Shown: positions 9,385 through 18,075 of the stretch, piece by piece
Position numbering within the stretch: the stretch's first letter is position 1
Layout of the letters: each line of letters opens with the position of its first letter
Assembly: GCA_963674805.2 (NCBI GenBank)
Contig: CAXXNY010000005.1
Coordinates: forward strand, 1-64,000
DNA from: CALMFG01 sp963674805
Lineage (GTDB): Bacteria > Bacillota > Clostridia > Christensenellales > CALMFG01
Direction of reading: 5' to 3'
Length of the DNA: 64,000 nt
Program-made: the position numbers and the translations under genes
The notes under the pieces: model-generated
The model's database searches: none
What the model was told of the DNA's origin: nothing
What the model saw: only the letters and a program-made list of their open reading frames with translations

Positions 9385-10228
9385 AAAAGATATTAAAATT
9401 GCAGTATTAAGCGGCAAAGGCGGAACCGGAAAAACCTTTGTCGCTGTCAATATCGCTTCGGTTTCTCCGGACAGTACCTATGCGGACTGCGACGTTGAGG
9501 AACCGAACGGGATGTTGTTTTTTAAGCCCGATCAAATCACCACACAGGACGTCAATGTCATGGTTCCGGTTTTTTTTGAAGACGCGTGTACCGGATGCAG
9601 GGAGTGCGTGTCATTCTGCCGGTTTAATGCACTCTCATTTATCAATCAAAAGGTAACGGTGTTTGACGACATCTGCCATGCATGCGGCGGATGTGTTTTG
9701 GTTTGTCCGCATGCGGCGCTGAAAGCCGGCACAAAATCGATTGGCCGTATCCATCAGGGCAAAAGCGCGGATGTGACAGTGGTGTCGGGTGAACTCAATA
9801 TCGGCGAACCTTCCGGGGTGCCGATTATTTCACGGATTAACGAAATCGTCGGCGAACAATCCGGCTTTACGGTTATTGACGGACCGCCGGGCTCTGCATG
9901 TACGGTAATGGAAAGTATCAACGATGTCAATTACTGTGTACTGGTAGCTGAACCGACGCAGTTCGGCTTGCATAATTTAAAGATGGTAAAAGAACTGTTG
10001 GAGTTAAAGCAGATTCCGTATGGCGTGGTTTTAAATAAGTGCACAGAAGCGGATAATCCGGTTGAGGATTTTTGCATGGAGAACAGCTTGCCGGTTTTGG
10101 GCCGACTGCCTTTTAACCAAACGTTGGCAGAACAAAACGCGGAAGGCCGAATCATATCACGCGTTGATGATACCTATAAATCGATTTTTACAGACATAAG
10201 CAACCGGATAAAGGAGGCGGCGCGATGA
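9377..10228 (+). CDS. MinD/NBP35-family ATPase with inserted 2[4Fe-4S] ferredoxin
   Basis: 283 residues. Deviant Walker A SGKGGTGKT at residues 12-20, then two ferredoxin-type cysteine clusters, CTGCRECVSFC and CHACGGCVLVC, near residues 70-115, then DGPPGSACTVMES, the switch II region of the MinD/Mrp family. The ferredoxin insert marks the anaerobe-specific (4Fe-4S)-ATPase pair usually encoded as two adjacent genes; the second copy follows with a 4-base overlap. Presumed to assemble or transfer Fe-S or related cofactors using ATP. The exact client is unknown. Confidence 0.88.
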   Translation: MDKKDIKIAVLSGKGGTGKTFVAVNIASVSPDSTYADCDVEEPNGMLFFKPDQITTQDVNVMVPVFFEDACTGCRECVSFCRFNALSFINQKVTVFDDICHACGGCVLVCPHAALKAGTKSIGRIHQGKSADVTVVSGELNIGEPSGVPIISRINEIVGEQSGFTVIDGPPGSACTVMESINDVNYCVLVAEPTQFGLHNLKMVKELLELKQIPYGVVLNKCTEADNPVEDFCMENSLPVLGRLPFNQTLAEQNAEGRIISRVDDTYKSIFTDISNRIKEAAR

Positions 10229-11079
10229 AACAGCTGCTGATCATCAGCGGGAAAGGCGGCACAGGGAAAACAACGGTTGCAGCGGCATTTATTCGTCTGG
10301 CGCAGGCTGAGGCTTATGCCGATTGTGACGTGGATGCGCCGAACCTGCAGCTTGCGGTGGAGCAGACCGCTGCGCCCGAGAAGTCCGATTTTTACGGCAT
10401 GGACAAGGCTTGGATTGATCCGGAAGTTTGTACGGCCTGCGGCATGTGCCAAACAGCCTGCACTTTTCATGCCATCAAAGCGGGTGAACCTTATGAGATT
10501 GACCCGTACCTGTGCGAGGGATGCGGCGTATGCGAATGGATATGCCCATACAGCGCAGTCATGATGAAACCGGCGATTGCCGGCGAAACAAAGGTATACC
10601 GAAACCAGCATGTTTTTTCAACAGCCAGACTGAATATGGGTTCCGGCAATTCCGGCAAGCTGGTCACACAAGTTAAAAAGAATTTAAAGGATGCCGCTTC
10701 GGCGCCTTTTGCGGTGATTGACGGATCCCCCGGCATCGGATGCCCGGTCATAGCGTCATTATCCGGCGTGGACTTAGCGCTGATTGTGACCGAGCCGTCT
10801 TTATCGGGGTTGAGCGACCTTGAGCGAATTGAAAAAACCGCACGCGGATCAGGTGTTGAGATTGCTGTGTGCGTCAATAAATATGATATCAATCCCAAGA
10901 TGACCGAGCGGATTGTGCAGTATTGTGAGAAAAACAGCATTCCGATGGTATCCAGCATCCCGTATGATTCGGCCGCGATTGAGGCGGCGAATACGGGCAG
11001 GTCGATTGCGGATATCAAATGTCCGGCAAGGGCAGGCGTTTTCGACGCTTTTCAGCAGGTACAACTGCTGTTAGAATAA
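10225..11079 (+). CDS. MinD/NBP35-family ATPase with inserted 2[4Fe-4S] ferredoxin, second copy
   Basis: 284 residues. Walker A SGKGGTGKTT at residues 8-17; ferredoxin clusters CTACGMCQTAC and CEGCGVCEWIC in the first half; DGSPGIGCPV in the switch region. Start ATG overlaps the stop of the preceding paralogue by 4 bases, and AAGGAGG lies just upstream. The two proteins share layout but not close sequence, as expected for an obligate pair that might act as a heterodimer (inference). Confidence 0.88.
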   Translation: MKQLLIISGKGGTGKTTVAAAFIRLAQAEAYADCDVDAPNLQLAVEQTAAPEKSDFYGMDKAWIDPEVCTACGMCQTACTFHAIKAGEPYEIDPYLCEGCGVCEWICPYSAVMMKPAIAGETKVYRNQHVFSTARLNMGSGNSGKLVTQVKKNLKDAASAPFAVIDGSPGIGCPVIASLSGVDLALIVTEPSLSGLSDLERIEKTARGSGVEIAVCVNKYDINPKMTERIVQYCEKNSIPMVSSIPYDSAAIEAANTGRSIADIKCPARAGVFDAFQQVQLLLE

Positions 11080-11110
11080 TAATTAGAACCAGCTATAAGG
11101 AGGGGAAAAA

Positions 11111-11464
11111 ATGAGAATTGCGGTAGCAAGCGAAAAAGATATGGTGACCGAACACTTCGGCCACTGCGAGAATTTCAACATTTATGATGTGGTAGACGGT
11201 AAAATCACCAATAAAACATCATTAGCAAACCCGGGGCACAGACCCGGATTCCTGCCGGAGTATTTATATGAGCAGGGCGTCAATGTCATCATTTCTGGCG
11301 GAATGGGCGGCGGTGCCGTTGCGATCTTTGAAAGCCGCGGAATTGAAATTGTCGTCGGCGCTTCAGGAAAAGCGGAAGACGCGGCAATGCGCTTTATTTC
11401 GGGCGAATTAAAAAGCACCGAATCGATTTGTGACCGGCATGAACACGCCGATGAGTGTCATTAA
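11111..11464 (+). CDS. NifX/NafY-like cofactor-binding protein, second copy
   Basis: 117 residues, ATG behind AAGGAGGGG. MRIAVASEKDMVTEHFGHCE and VIISGGMGGGAVAIFESRGIE are typical of small NifB/NifX-domain proteins found beside Mrp-type ATPases. The histidine-rich tail (DRHEHADECH) suggests metal binding. Lies 31 bases after the second ferredoxin-ATPase and 12 bases before the flavin reductase gene, clearly co-transcribed. Confidence 0.85.
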   Translation: MRIAVASEKDMVTEHFGHCENFNIYDVVDGKITNKTSLANPGHRPGFLPEYLYEQGVNVIISGGMGGGAVAIFESRGIEIVVGASGKAEDAAMRFISGELKSTESICDRHEHADECH

Positions 11465-11476
11465 TAAGGAGGCATA

Positions 11477-11965
11477 ATGATGAATAAAGTCAGCGCAGAA
11501 TTTAGATCCAGTCTGCAGCCCAGCCCGAATGTAATCGTATCCTGCCGTGGGAAAGACGGCGCGGATAATGCGCTTGCCGTAGCGTACTGCTGTAATTGCA
11601 GCTTTGATCCGCCTATGGTTATGGCCGGGATTGTACTCAGTAATTATTCACATCATATGATTAAAGAAAGCGGATGTTTTGTTGTGAACCTGATCAATGC
11701 CGACAATAAAGAAATGTTTGACTATGTCGGTTCGCACAGCGGCAGAGACGGGGACAAACTCAAAGCAATCAAAGCGAAAACAAGCGACGGTGAAATGATT
11801 AATGCGCCGATTCTGGATGATTGTCCGGTGAATATCGAGTGCGTGGTTGAGGATTCCATTGTTACCGGATCGCATGAGATGTTTGTCGGGAAGATTGTAT
11901 ACGTTCACGCCGATGAAACGCTGCTGAATGACGATGGCACAGTAAACCTTGCAAAAAAAGGTTAA
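11477..11965 (+). CDS. Flavin reductase-like (FMN-binding) protein
   Basis: 162 residues, ATG 11477 or 11480 behind AAGGAGG. The order SPNVIVSCRG, ALAVAYCCNCSFDPPMVMAG, NYSHHMIKESGCFVVNLINAD and SRDGDK-like SGRDGDKLKAIKAK matches the flavin reductase-like split-barrel family (flavoredoxin type), which binds FMN and moves electrons. The protein ends early, right after an A7 run (11953-11959). Shifting frame there would add about 25 residues overlapping the next gene, so a frame error at the end is possible but unproven. In this operon it may supply electrons to the cofactor-assembly ATPases (inference). Confidence 0.82.
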   Translation: MMNKVSAEFRSSLQPSPNVIVSCRGKDGADNALAVAYCCNCSFDPPMVMAGIVLSNYSHHMIKESGCFVVNLINADNKEMFDYVGSHSGRDGDKLKAIKAKTSDGEMINAPILDDCPVNIECVVEDSIVTGSHEMFVGKIVYVHADETLLNDDGTVNLAKKG

Positions 11966-12018
11966 TATCTGGTATGATATCAGGCGGAATAAATTTTTAT
12001 TAACGGCGGGGAGAACGA

Positions 12019-12873
12019 ATGAGCACAGATTGTAACTTTGACTGCGGTTCATGCGGCGAAAGCTGCAGCGACAGACAGGAACAGCAGACCAGTTTTATTG
12101 AAAAAGCAAATGATTTAAGCAGTGTAAAAAAAGTCATCGGGGTAATGAGCGGTAAAGGCGGTGTCGGCAAGTCAATGGTCACGTCCATGCTTGCGGTTTT
12201 AATGCAGCGCAAAGGTTATCGCGTTGGGATTTTAGATGCCGATGTCACAGGGCCTTCGATTCCGAAGTGCTTTGGGATTACCGAAAAAGCGTCTGGCAGT
12301 GAAGTCGCGATTTTTCCGAACAGAAGTAAAACCGGGATTGAAGTGATGTCCATGAATCTGCTATTGGACAGCAACACGGATCCAGTACTCTGGCGCGGAC
12401 CGATTATTGCGGGTTCGGTTAAGCAGTTCTGGACCGATGTGGTCTGGAGTGATATTGACTATTTGTTTGTCGATATGCCGCCGGGCACGGGCGATGTGCC
12501 GATTACCGTGTTCCAATCGATTCCGGTAGACGGCGTCTTTATGGTCACGTCGCCTCAGGACCTGGTATCCATGATCGTGATGAAAGCGATTAAAATGGCG
12601 GAACTGATGAAAATTCCCGTACTGGGGATTGTCGAGAATATGGCCTATTACCAGTGCGCGAAATGTGGTGAAATCCACCACGTATTCGGCGAAACGGACA
12701 TCAAAGAGTTTGCGGGCGAAAACGGCATTCAGATGACGGCCGAAGTTCCGATTGACAGAAAACTGTCCAATGCCTGTGACCAGGGTATGATTGAGCTGTT
12801 TGACGGCGCATGGCTGGATGAGACCGCAAATATGCTGGAAGGCATTTTAGAAGACAATGCGCAAGAAGCATAA
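12019..12873 (+). CDS. mrp: Mrp/NBP35 (ApbC) family Fe-S cluster carrier ATPase
   Basis: 284 residues. N-terminal cysteine motif DCNFDCGSCGESC, then Walker A MSGKGGVGKS, DADVTGPSIPK, the family signature MPPGTGDVPITVFQS and a C-terminal CAKCG pair. This is the bacterial Mrp/ApbC carrier, which binds a [4Fe-4S] cluster at the dimer interface and passes it to apo-proteins. The N-terminal Cys-rich tag resembles NBP35-type members. Last gene of the operon, followed by a strong terminator. Confidence 0.9.
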   Translation: MSTDCNFDCGSCGESCSDRQEQQTSFIEKANDLSSVKKVIGVMSGKGGVGKSMVTSMLAVLMQRKGYRVGILDADVTGPSIPKCFGITEKASGSEVAIFPNRSKTGIEVMSMNLLLDSNTDPVLWRGPIIAGSVKQFWTDVVWSDIDYLFVDMPPGTGDVPITVFQSIPVDGVFMVTSPQDLVSMIVMKAIKMAELMKIPVLGIVENMAYYQCAKCGEIHHVFGETDIKEFAGENGIQMTAEVPIDRKLSNACDQGMIELFDGAWLDETANMLEGILEDNAQEA

Positions 12874-12895
12874 AACGATAAATCTGTTACACAAG

Positions 12896-12920
12896 AAAAC
12901 GCTCTAAGGGGCGTTTTTTT
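12896..12920 (+). terminator. Intrinsic terminator of the Mrp/NifX operon
   Basis: Stem AAAACGC / GCGTTTT (12896-12902 with 12911-12917), 8-base loop, then a T run, 23 bases after the mrp stop. Confidence 0.85.
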
Positions 12921-13033
12921 GTTGGGCCGAAACCGTATGAAAAATCGAACTAAAGTACAATAAATTTTGCTTGCCTATTTATATCGCTTGTGATAATATC
13001 TCTTAATTTATCATTAAATATTGGAGATATCAC

Positions 13034-14905
13034 ATGACACAAATAGAATCAAATGTCCTTGCGTCGGTTACAGATGCGATCGGTACTGAAAAGCGCATTA
13101 TCATCCCCGAGACGCGGGAAGAGCTGTTTGCGCTCGCGATGGGTTCTCAGCCGGACGGCAGTTTTGAAGTCGGTTATGAGGTTGCCGGAAAAGGGTATGT
13201 TGCAGAGGCCTCGGTGGTTCGGTGCAAAAACGGGGTGGCGGTCAATTATTTTGAAGACTATATGCGCCGCCGTGATCCGGACTGTCTGGTGATTGGCGAC
13301 AAGCAGGAGACAGGGAAGCCAACCTTTAAAGAACTGTACGGAAAGACGTTTGACGGATTGCGTGAACAGACCTTCGAATGGCTGAGAGCGCAGGACTTGA
13401 TTATCGTCCCGTTCATGGCAGGCGATGAAAAGATCGGATACCCCGCATTATTGGTTGCGCCGCTGAACGCCGCGTTTTTCGCCGCCGGACTGGCGGACTT
13501 ACAGGGAAATATTCCGAAGAGCCAATTGACAAACGACTTTAAACCAGAGGCTGTGATTTATCTTGCGCCGCCGTTCCGCCATACACACTTCGGCGGAAAG
13601 CAGGTTGTGGTGCATAACCGTATGAAGGAGATGCACGAATTATTTTCGTACAACCTTTATCCGGGTCCGAGCGCCAAAAAAGGCGTCTATGGTTTTCTGC
13701 TGAATATCGGTGAGCGTGAAGGATGGGTAACCGCGCATGCTTCGACAGTTCAGGTGGTGACCCCGTATGACAATATTATCACCATCATGCACGAAGGTGC
13801 CAGCGGCGGCGGAAAAAGCGAGATGATTGAGCCGATACACAAAGAACCGAACGGGCAGGTGTTGTATGCGCGGAACACAGTAACCGGATTTAAGCACTAT
13901 TTAATCATGAAGGAAACCTGTACGCTGCGTCCGGTCACCGACGATATGGCGCTTTGCCATCCCGCGATTCAGGGCGGAAACGGGCTGTTATCCGTGACGG
14001 ATGCCGAGAGCGGCTGGTTTTTGCGTATTAACCATATTGATGAATACGGAACATCGCCGATGTATGAAAAGCTGTGTACGCAGCCCAAGGAACCATTGGT
14101 TTTCCTTAATATCGAAGGCGTGCCCGACGCCACCTGTCTGATCTGGGAGCATATTAAGGACAGCGACGGGAAACCGTGTCCGAATCCGCGCGTCATCATG
14201 CCGCGCCGCTTTGTGCCGGATGTCGTGGACGGAGCGGTGGATGTCGAAGTCAGAAGCTTCGGCGTGCGTGCGCCAATCTGTACGAAAGACGACCCGACAT
14301 ACGGGATTCTGGGATTGTTCCATATCCTGCCTCCCGGACTGGCCTGGATTTGGCGTTTGGTATCGCCGCGCGGGTTTGATAACCCCAGCATTATCTCATC
14401 GCAGGAAATGACCAGTGAGGGCGTCGGTTCTTACTGGCCGTTTGCAACCGGAGACATGACCCACCATGCAAATCTGTTGCTTGACCAGTTTGTGAACGCC
14501 ACTAAGACGCGCCACATCCTGATCCCGAATCAGCATATCGGCGCGTTTAAGGTTGGGTTTATGCCGCAGTGGATTACGCGCGAGTATCTTGCGCGCAGGG
14601 GCAGTGCAAAGTTCCCGGCTGATCAGCTGGTCGAATCCCGCTCGCATCTGCTCGGATATGCGCTGGATTCAGTCAAGATTGACGGAACGTACTTGCCCAA
14701 AGGACTGCTCCAGACGAATTTGCAATATGAAGTCGGAGAAAAAGGGTTTGATAAGGGAGCGGCGCAGCTGTATAAGTTCTTTAAGCAGGAGCTTAAGAAG
14801 TTTAACAACAAAAAGCTTGACCCGGTAGGACGCCGGCTGATTGAGTGCTGTCTGGATAATGGCGCTGTCGGTGATTATGACACGATTCTGCCGATCCGGT
14901 TATAA
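13034..14905 (+). CDS. DUF4914 family protein with PEPCK-like P-loop
   Basis: 623 residues, the usual length of the DUF4914 family. It carries HEGASGGGKSEM near residue 255, a phosphate-binding loop like that of ATP-dependent PEP carboxykinases and HPr kinase, and AIYLAPPFRHTHFGGK-like AVIYLAPPFRHTHFGGK before it. This suggests a kinase or phosphotransferase, but substrate and reaction are not known to me. There is no signal peptide or membrane helix. Start ATG 13034 behind TTGGAGA. A single-gene unit: a terminator lies on each side. A weak promoter with TGATAAT is seen near 12991. Confidence 0.8.
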   Translation: MTQIESNVLASVTDAIGTEKRIIIPETREELFALAMGSQPDGSFEVGYEVAGKGYVAEASVVRCKNGVAVNYFEDYMRRRDPDCLVIGDKQETGKPTFKELYGKTFDGLREQTFEWLRAQDLIIVPFMAGDEKIGYPALLVAPLNAAFFAAGLADLQGNIPKSQLTNDFKPEAVIYLAPPFRHTHFGGKQVVVHNRMKEMHELFSYNLYPGPSAKKGVYGFLLNIGEREGWVTAHASTVQVVTPYDNIITIMHEGASGGGKSEMIEPIHKEPNGQVLYARNTVTGFKHYLIMKETCTLRPVTDDMALCHPAIQGGNGLLSVTDAESGWFLRINHIDEYGTSPMYEKLCTQPKEPLVFLNIEGVPDATCLIWEHIKDSDGKPCPNPRVIMPRRFVPDVVDGAVDVEVRSFGVRAPICTKDDPTYGILGLFHILPPGLAWIWRLVSPRGFDNPSIISSQEMTSEGVGSYWPFATGDMTHHANLLLDQFVNATKTRHILIPNQHIGAFKVGFMPQWITREYLARRGSAKFPADQLVESRSHLLGYALDSVKIDGTYLPKGLLQTNLQYEVGEKGFDKGAAQLYKFFKQELKKFNNKKLDPVGRRLIECCLDNGAVGDYDTILPIRL

Positions 14906-14919
14906 AAAGGTAAAATAAA

Positions 14920-14963
14920 AGCGCCGGTGCTCATCCAGAAAATATGAATGCGGTTCCGGCGCT
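14920..14963. terminator. Bidirectional terminator between convergent genes
   Basis: AGCGCCGG (14920-14927) pairs with CCGGCGCT (14956-14963); A-rich on the left and T-rich on the right, so it can serve both the DUF4914 gene and the DUF1002 gene. Confidence 0.75.
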
Positions 14964-14970
14964 GTTTGTT

Positions 14971-15834
14971 TTATTCGCCTTTAAAAAAGTCGCCTATTTT
15001 GATAAAGAATCCTTTAACGCCGTCAAAGAATGTCGCGACACCGTCTCCGGCTTTTTGTACGCTCGTCATAAACTTTCCGAATTGAAGGGCGCGTTCCTGC
15101 CAGTTGGTGAAGTCTACTTTCTCAAGCGTTCTTGTGAGATTGATAATCTGGGTGATGTTTTCCTCGGTCAGCGATAGATTCTGTAAGTCAGCGATATAGA
15201 GGATTTCCTTGCGCAGTTCCTCGTCGTTCATATCTTTTGTCTGGTCGAGGATCTTCTTCAGCTCGTTGACCAGCTGTACCGCTTCATCGCTGCCCACGAC
15301 TTCCGCAAGATCGCCCGTCACAACCAGTTCTTCCATCGCAGCCGCCTTTGAGACTTCGTCCAAGGGAACGCCGGTGATGTCCGAATAAGCCTTATAGATG
15401 CCGGTTAATGCCGCGGTGCCGGATACATTGAACGGAGCCGAAATCATGATATCAGCGTCGGCTATCCCCGCGGTGACCAATGCGTTTTCATACATGTCTT
15501 CGGTGCACCAGTTAATGTTCTTGGTGCTGACGTGAATGCCGGAATCTTCGTCCAGAACAGTGATGAAGATGCTGGACAACGCATGCGTGCCGATGGTCTC
15601 TTCGTCCACCAGTCCGGACAGGTATTTGCGTTCTTCTTTGTTGGTGACAAACAGCTCTTTGACGTCGCCGCGGTTGATATTAAAATCATCATAGATCTGT
15701 GCAATCTGGTCAGCGTCCAAATCCGCACCGAGCGTCACGCGCTGTTCTCCTACGTTCGCCGCATATGCTGTCGGCATAAAAGCAACGGCTGAGAATACCA
15801 TCAGTAAACCCAAAATGATTAATTTGTTTTTCAT
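14971..15834 (-). CDS. Secreted DUF1002 family protein
   Basis: 287 residues from ATG 15834, chosen because AGAAGG lies 7 bases upstream; the longer reading adds residues without a ribosome site. Residues 1-26 are a signal peptide (KNK, then IILGLLMVFSAVAF, ending AYA-A), so the protein is exported. The mature part (RVTLGADLDADQIAQIYDDF, later IDADIMISAPFNVSGTAAL-like DADIMISAPFNVSG) matches DUF1002, the family of Bacillus YpuA, of unknown function, often tied to the cell envelope. The C-terminus is an amphipathic tail rich in FF and K. Single-gene unit. Confidence 0.82.
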   Translation of the reverse strand: MKNKLIILGLLMVFSAVAFMPTAYAANVGEQRVTLGADLDADQIAQIYDDFNINRGDVKELFVTNKEERKYLSGLVDEETIGTHALSSIFITVLDEDSGIHVSTKNINWCTEDMYENALVTAGIADADIMISAPFNVSGTAALTGIYKAYSDITGVPLDEVSKAAAMEELVVTGDLAEVVGSDEAVQLVNELKKILDQTKDMNDEELRKEILYIADLQNLSLTEENITQIINLTRTLEKVDFTNWQERALQFGKFMTSVQKAGDGVATFFDGVKGFFIKIGDFFKGE

Positions 15835-16094
15835 TGTTTTACCTTCTTTGCTCATAATAAATATTAAAATTGCATTATGATACAATACCAGATTCTCACA
15901 AAAAGTCAACAAACGAATTGTGAATATTACACGGATTATGTTTTACTTTTTGATGTCAATATTGTGATTGACAAGCGGTATATTGCGCATATAATGGTCT
16001 AATGGAATAAAAAGAACACCGAAATCCGTATTGATATAACAAATGAGAAACACGGATAGCAGGCACATATATTGAATACTAAGAGGTATAAACC

Positions 16095-18020
16095 ATGGAT
16101 ATCCGAGAGGCGAATCCTGACGATCTGAATTTTCTAGCCGAGCTGGAAAGGGAATGTTTTAGTGAGCCGCGTCGGGTTGCCCGTCAGTCATTAAAAAACA
16201 GCGTGTTAAGTGCGGGGCAAGTCGTTTTAATTGCTGAGGTAAACGGTGAACGCTGCGGTGCCATCACATTAATCCCTCATAAACGGCAGATGCGCATCTG
16301 CTCCCTGGCGGTAAAAAACGGATTTCGCGGCCAAGATATCGGCGGCGGATTAATCCAGCGGGCAATTGAAACCGCCCAGCAAACCGGGATCCCGCGCATC
16401 GCGCTTGAGGCGGATATCCATGACGAAAGGCTGGTACGCTGGTATGAGAACTTTGGTTTCGAAGCGGCCAGTGTGGCTGTGGATTATTACGGCACCAACG
16501 AAGATGCGCTGAAGATGGTGCGTGTGTCGGAACAACGCATCAAAAGCCGCAACATTATCGTGACTGACTATGAGACCGGCTTTTTTGAAGGTATCCCAAA
16601 CGTAACCCTGATTCGGGCAAAACAGTATATTGAGGATGATGAGTACCAGAATATTCAGAATGCCAAGATTTTTAACCTTTGCAGCAGCCTGAACTATCAG
16701 ACCGTTGGGTATTATGTGTCCTTGCTGGCGCTGGCGCGCAACCACAGTGTTTATCCAAATATTATCAGTTTGAGGGATTTTAAAAACAGCCTGATTGTGA
16801 AGAGTATCGGGGATGAGATACACGACCAGATTCAGCGGGAACTGGCGGAAGAAACCGAAAAAACGCTCAGCCTTAACAGCTGCTTCGGGTACTGCGACCG
16901 TCCCGAGTATCAGAATCTGGTCCGGTTATTAAACCTGTTATATGAGGCGCCGCTGATTCGGTATCAGCTGGAAAAGAAGAATGAATGGTCACTGCAGAAA
17001 GTGAACACACTAAAGCTCAGTAATATCACACAAAACGCGGCAATCAAGGACTACGCAAAGCGGTATTTTTCTAAAAAACAGTTTATCAGCAGTGCGCTGA
17101 ATCGTTATGCGTATGATATGGCGATTCTGGTTGACGATGATGAGGCACATCCGCCCTCCTGCCGGATTGCACTCAATAAATTTAAACTTGCGGCAAGAGC
17201 GCTCGGGTTCTATGTTGAGTTTATCACCAAGCGGGATTATAAGCGCATTCCGGAGTTTGATGCACTGTTTATCCGCGCCACCACCAATGTCAATAACTAT
17301 ACTTACGATTTTTCCCGGTATGCCTACGCGGAAGGCCTTGTGGTGATCGATGATCCTTGGTCGATCTTAAGATGCTCAAATAAGCTCTATTTGTTTGAAG
17401 CTTTAAAGCAGGCAGGGATACACATGCCCAAAACATGGACAATCAACAAGAACAATCATTATGCTGATGCGGTCAAGACGATGACCTACCCCATCATCTT
17501 AAAACAGCCGGACAGCGCCTTTTCCCTTGGTGTTTATAAGGCGGACAATCCGGAGGAATGTATGGAGCGGCTGAGTGAACTGCTGAAGCGGTCTGAGATT
17601 ATTATTGCGCAGGAGTATCTGCCTACCGCATATGATTGGCGGATAGGCGTGCTGGATAAAAGACCGGTCTTTGCCTGCAAATATTATATGGCTAAAGACC
17701 ACTGGCAGATTTATAACTGGGAGCAGGAAGACGAAGATGATAGCATTGGAGACTCCGAAACATTGCCGGTTGAGAAAGTGCCCAAGAAGGTTATCGCTTC
17801 GGCGATCAAAGCGGCCAACATCATCGGCGATGGTTTTTACGGCGTTGATATTAAGATGATTGCCGGAGAGCCGGTTGTGATAGAGGTCAATGACAATCCG
17901 AGCGTAGATTTCGGCGTTGAGGATGCGTACTTGAAAGACCAGCTGTATACAATCATGATGCGTTCGTTCTACAACCGGCTGGAAAACGACCGGCGGGTTA
18001 TCCGCAAGATTTCATATTAA
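16095..18020 (+). CDS. GNAT acetyltransferase - RLAN - RimK-like ATP-grasp fusion
   Basis: 641 residues. Residues 1-150 are a GNAT domain (SLAVKNGFRGQDIGGGLIQRA is the acetyl-CoA loop). Residues 150-310 match the RLAN domain that precedes RimK-like ATP-grasp enzymes (FNLCSSLNYQTVGYYVSLLA). The rest is an ATP-grasp ligase: IILKQPDSAFSLGV, IIAQEYLPTAYDWRIGVL, GDGFYGVDIKMIAG, and VIEVNDNPSVDFGVED with the Mg-binding E and N. Such proteins are predicted amidoligases that join an amino acid or amine to a carboxylate while the GNAT part acylates a product. The known partner, a glutamate-cysteine ligase-like gene, is absent here. Substrate unknown; reaction inferred from the domains. Confidence 0.85.
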   Translation: MDIREANPDDLNFLAELERECFSEPRRVARQSLKNSVLSAGQVVLIAEVNGERCGAITLIPHKRQMRICSLAVKNGFRGQDIGGGLIQRAIETAQQTGIPRIALEADIHDERLVRWYENFGFEAASVAVDYYGTNEDALKMVRVSEQRIKSRNIIVTDYETGFFEGIPNVTLIRAKQYIEDDEYQNIQNAKIFNLCSSLNYQTVGYYVSLLALARNHSVYPNIISLRDFKNSLIVKSIGDEIHDQIQRELAEETEKTLSLNSCFGYCDRPEYQNLVRLLNLLYEAPLIRYQLEKKNEWSLQKVNTLKLSNITQNAAIKDYAKRYFSKKQFISSALNRYAYDMAILVDDDEAHPPSCRIALNKFKLAARALGFYVEFITKRDYKRIPEFDALFIRATTNVNNYTYDFSRYAYAEGLVVIDDPWSILRCSNKLYLFEALKQAGIHMPKTWTINKNNHYADAVKTMTYPIILKQPDSAFSLGVYKADNPEECMERLSELLKRSEIIIAQEYLPTAYDWRIGVLDKRPVFACKYYMAKDHWQIYNWEQEDEDDSIGDSETLPVEKVPKKVIASAIKAANIIGDGFYGVDIKMIAGEPVVIEVNDNPSVDFGVEDAYLKDQLYTIMMRSFYNRLENDRRVIRKISY

Positions 18021-18051
18021 AAAGCACGAAACGGCGCCCCGATCGTGCTTT
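18021..18051. terminator. Intrinsic terminator, probably bidirectional
   Basis: AAAGCACGA (18021-18029) pairs with TCGTGCTTT (18043-18051). It lies between the convergent ATP-grasp and amino-acid ABC transporter genes. Confidence 0.75.
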
Positions 18052-18075
18052 GTAATTGGTATAATTCTTGTCTTT

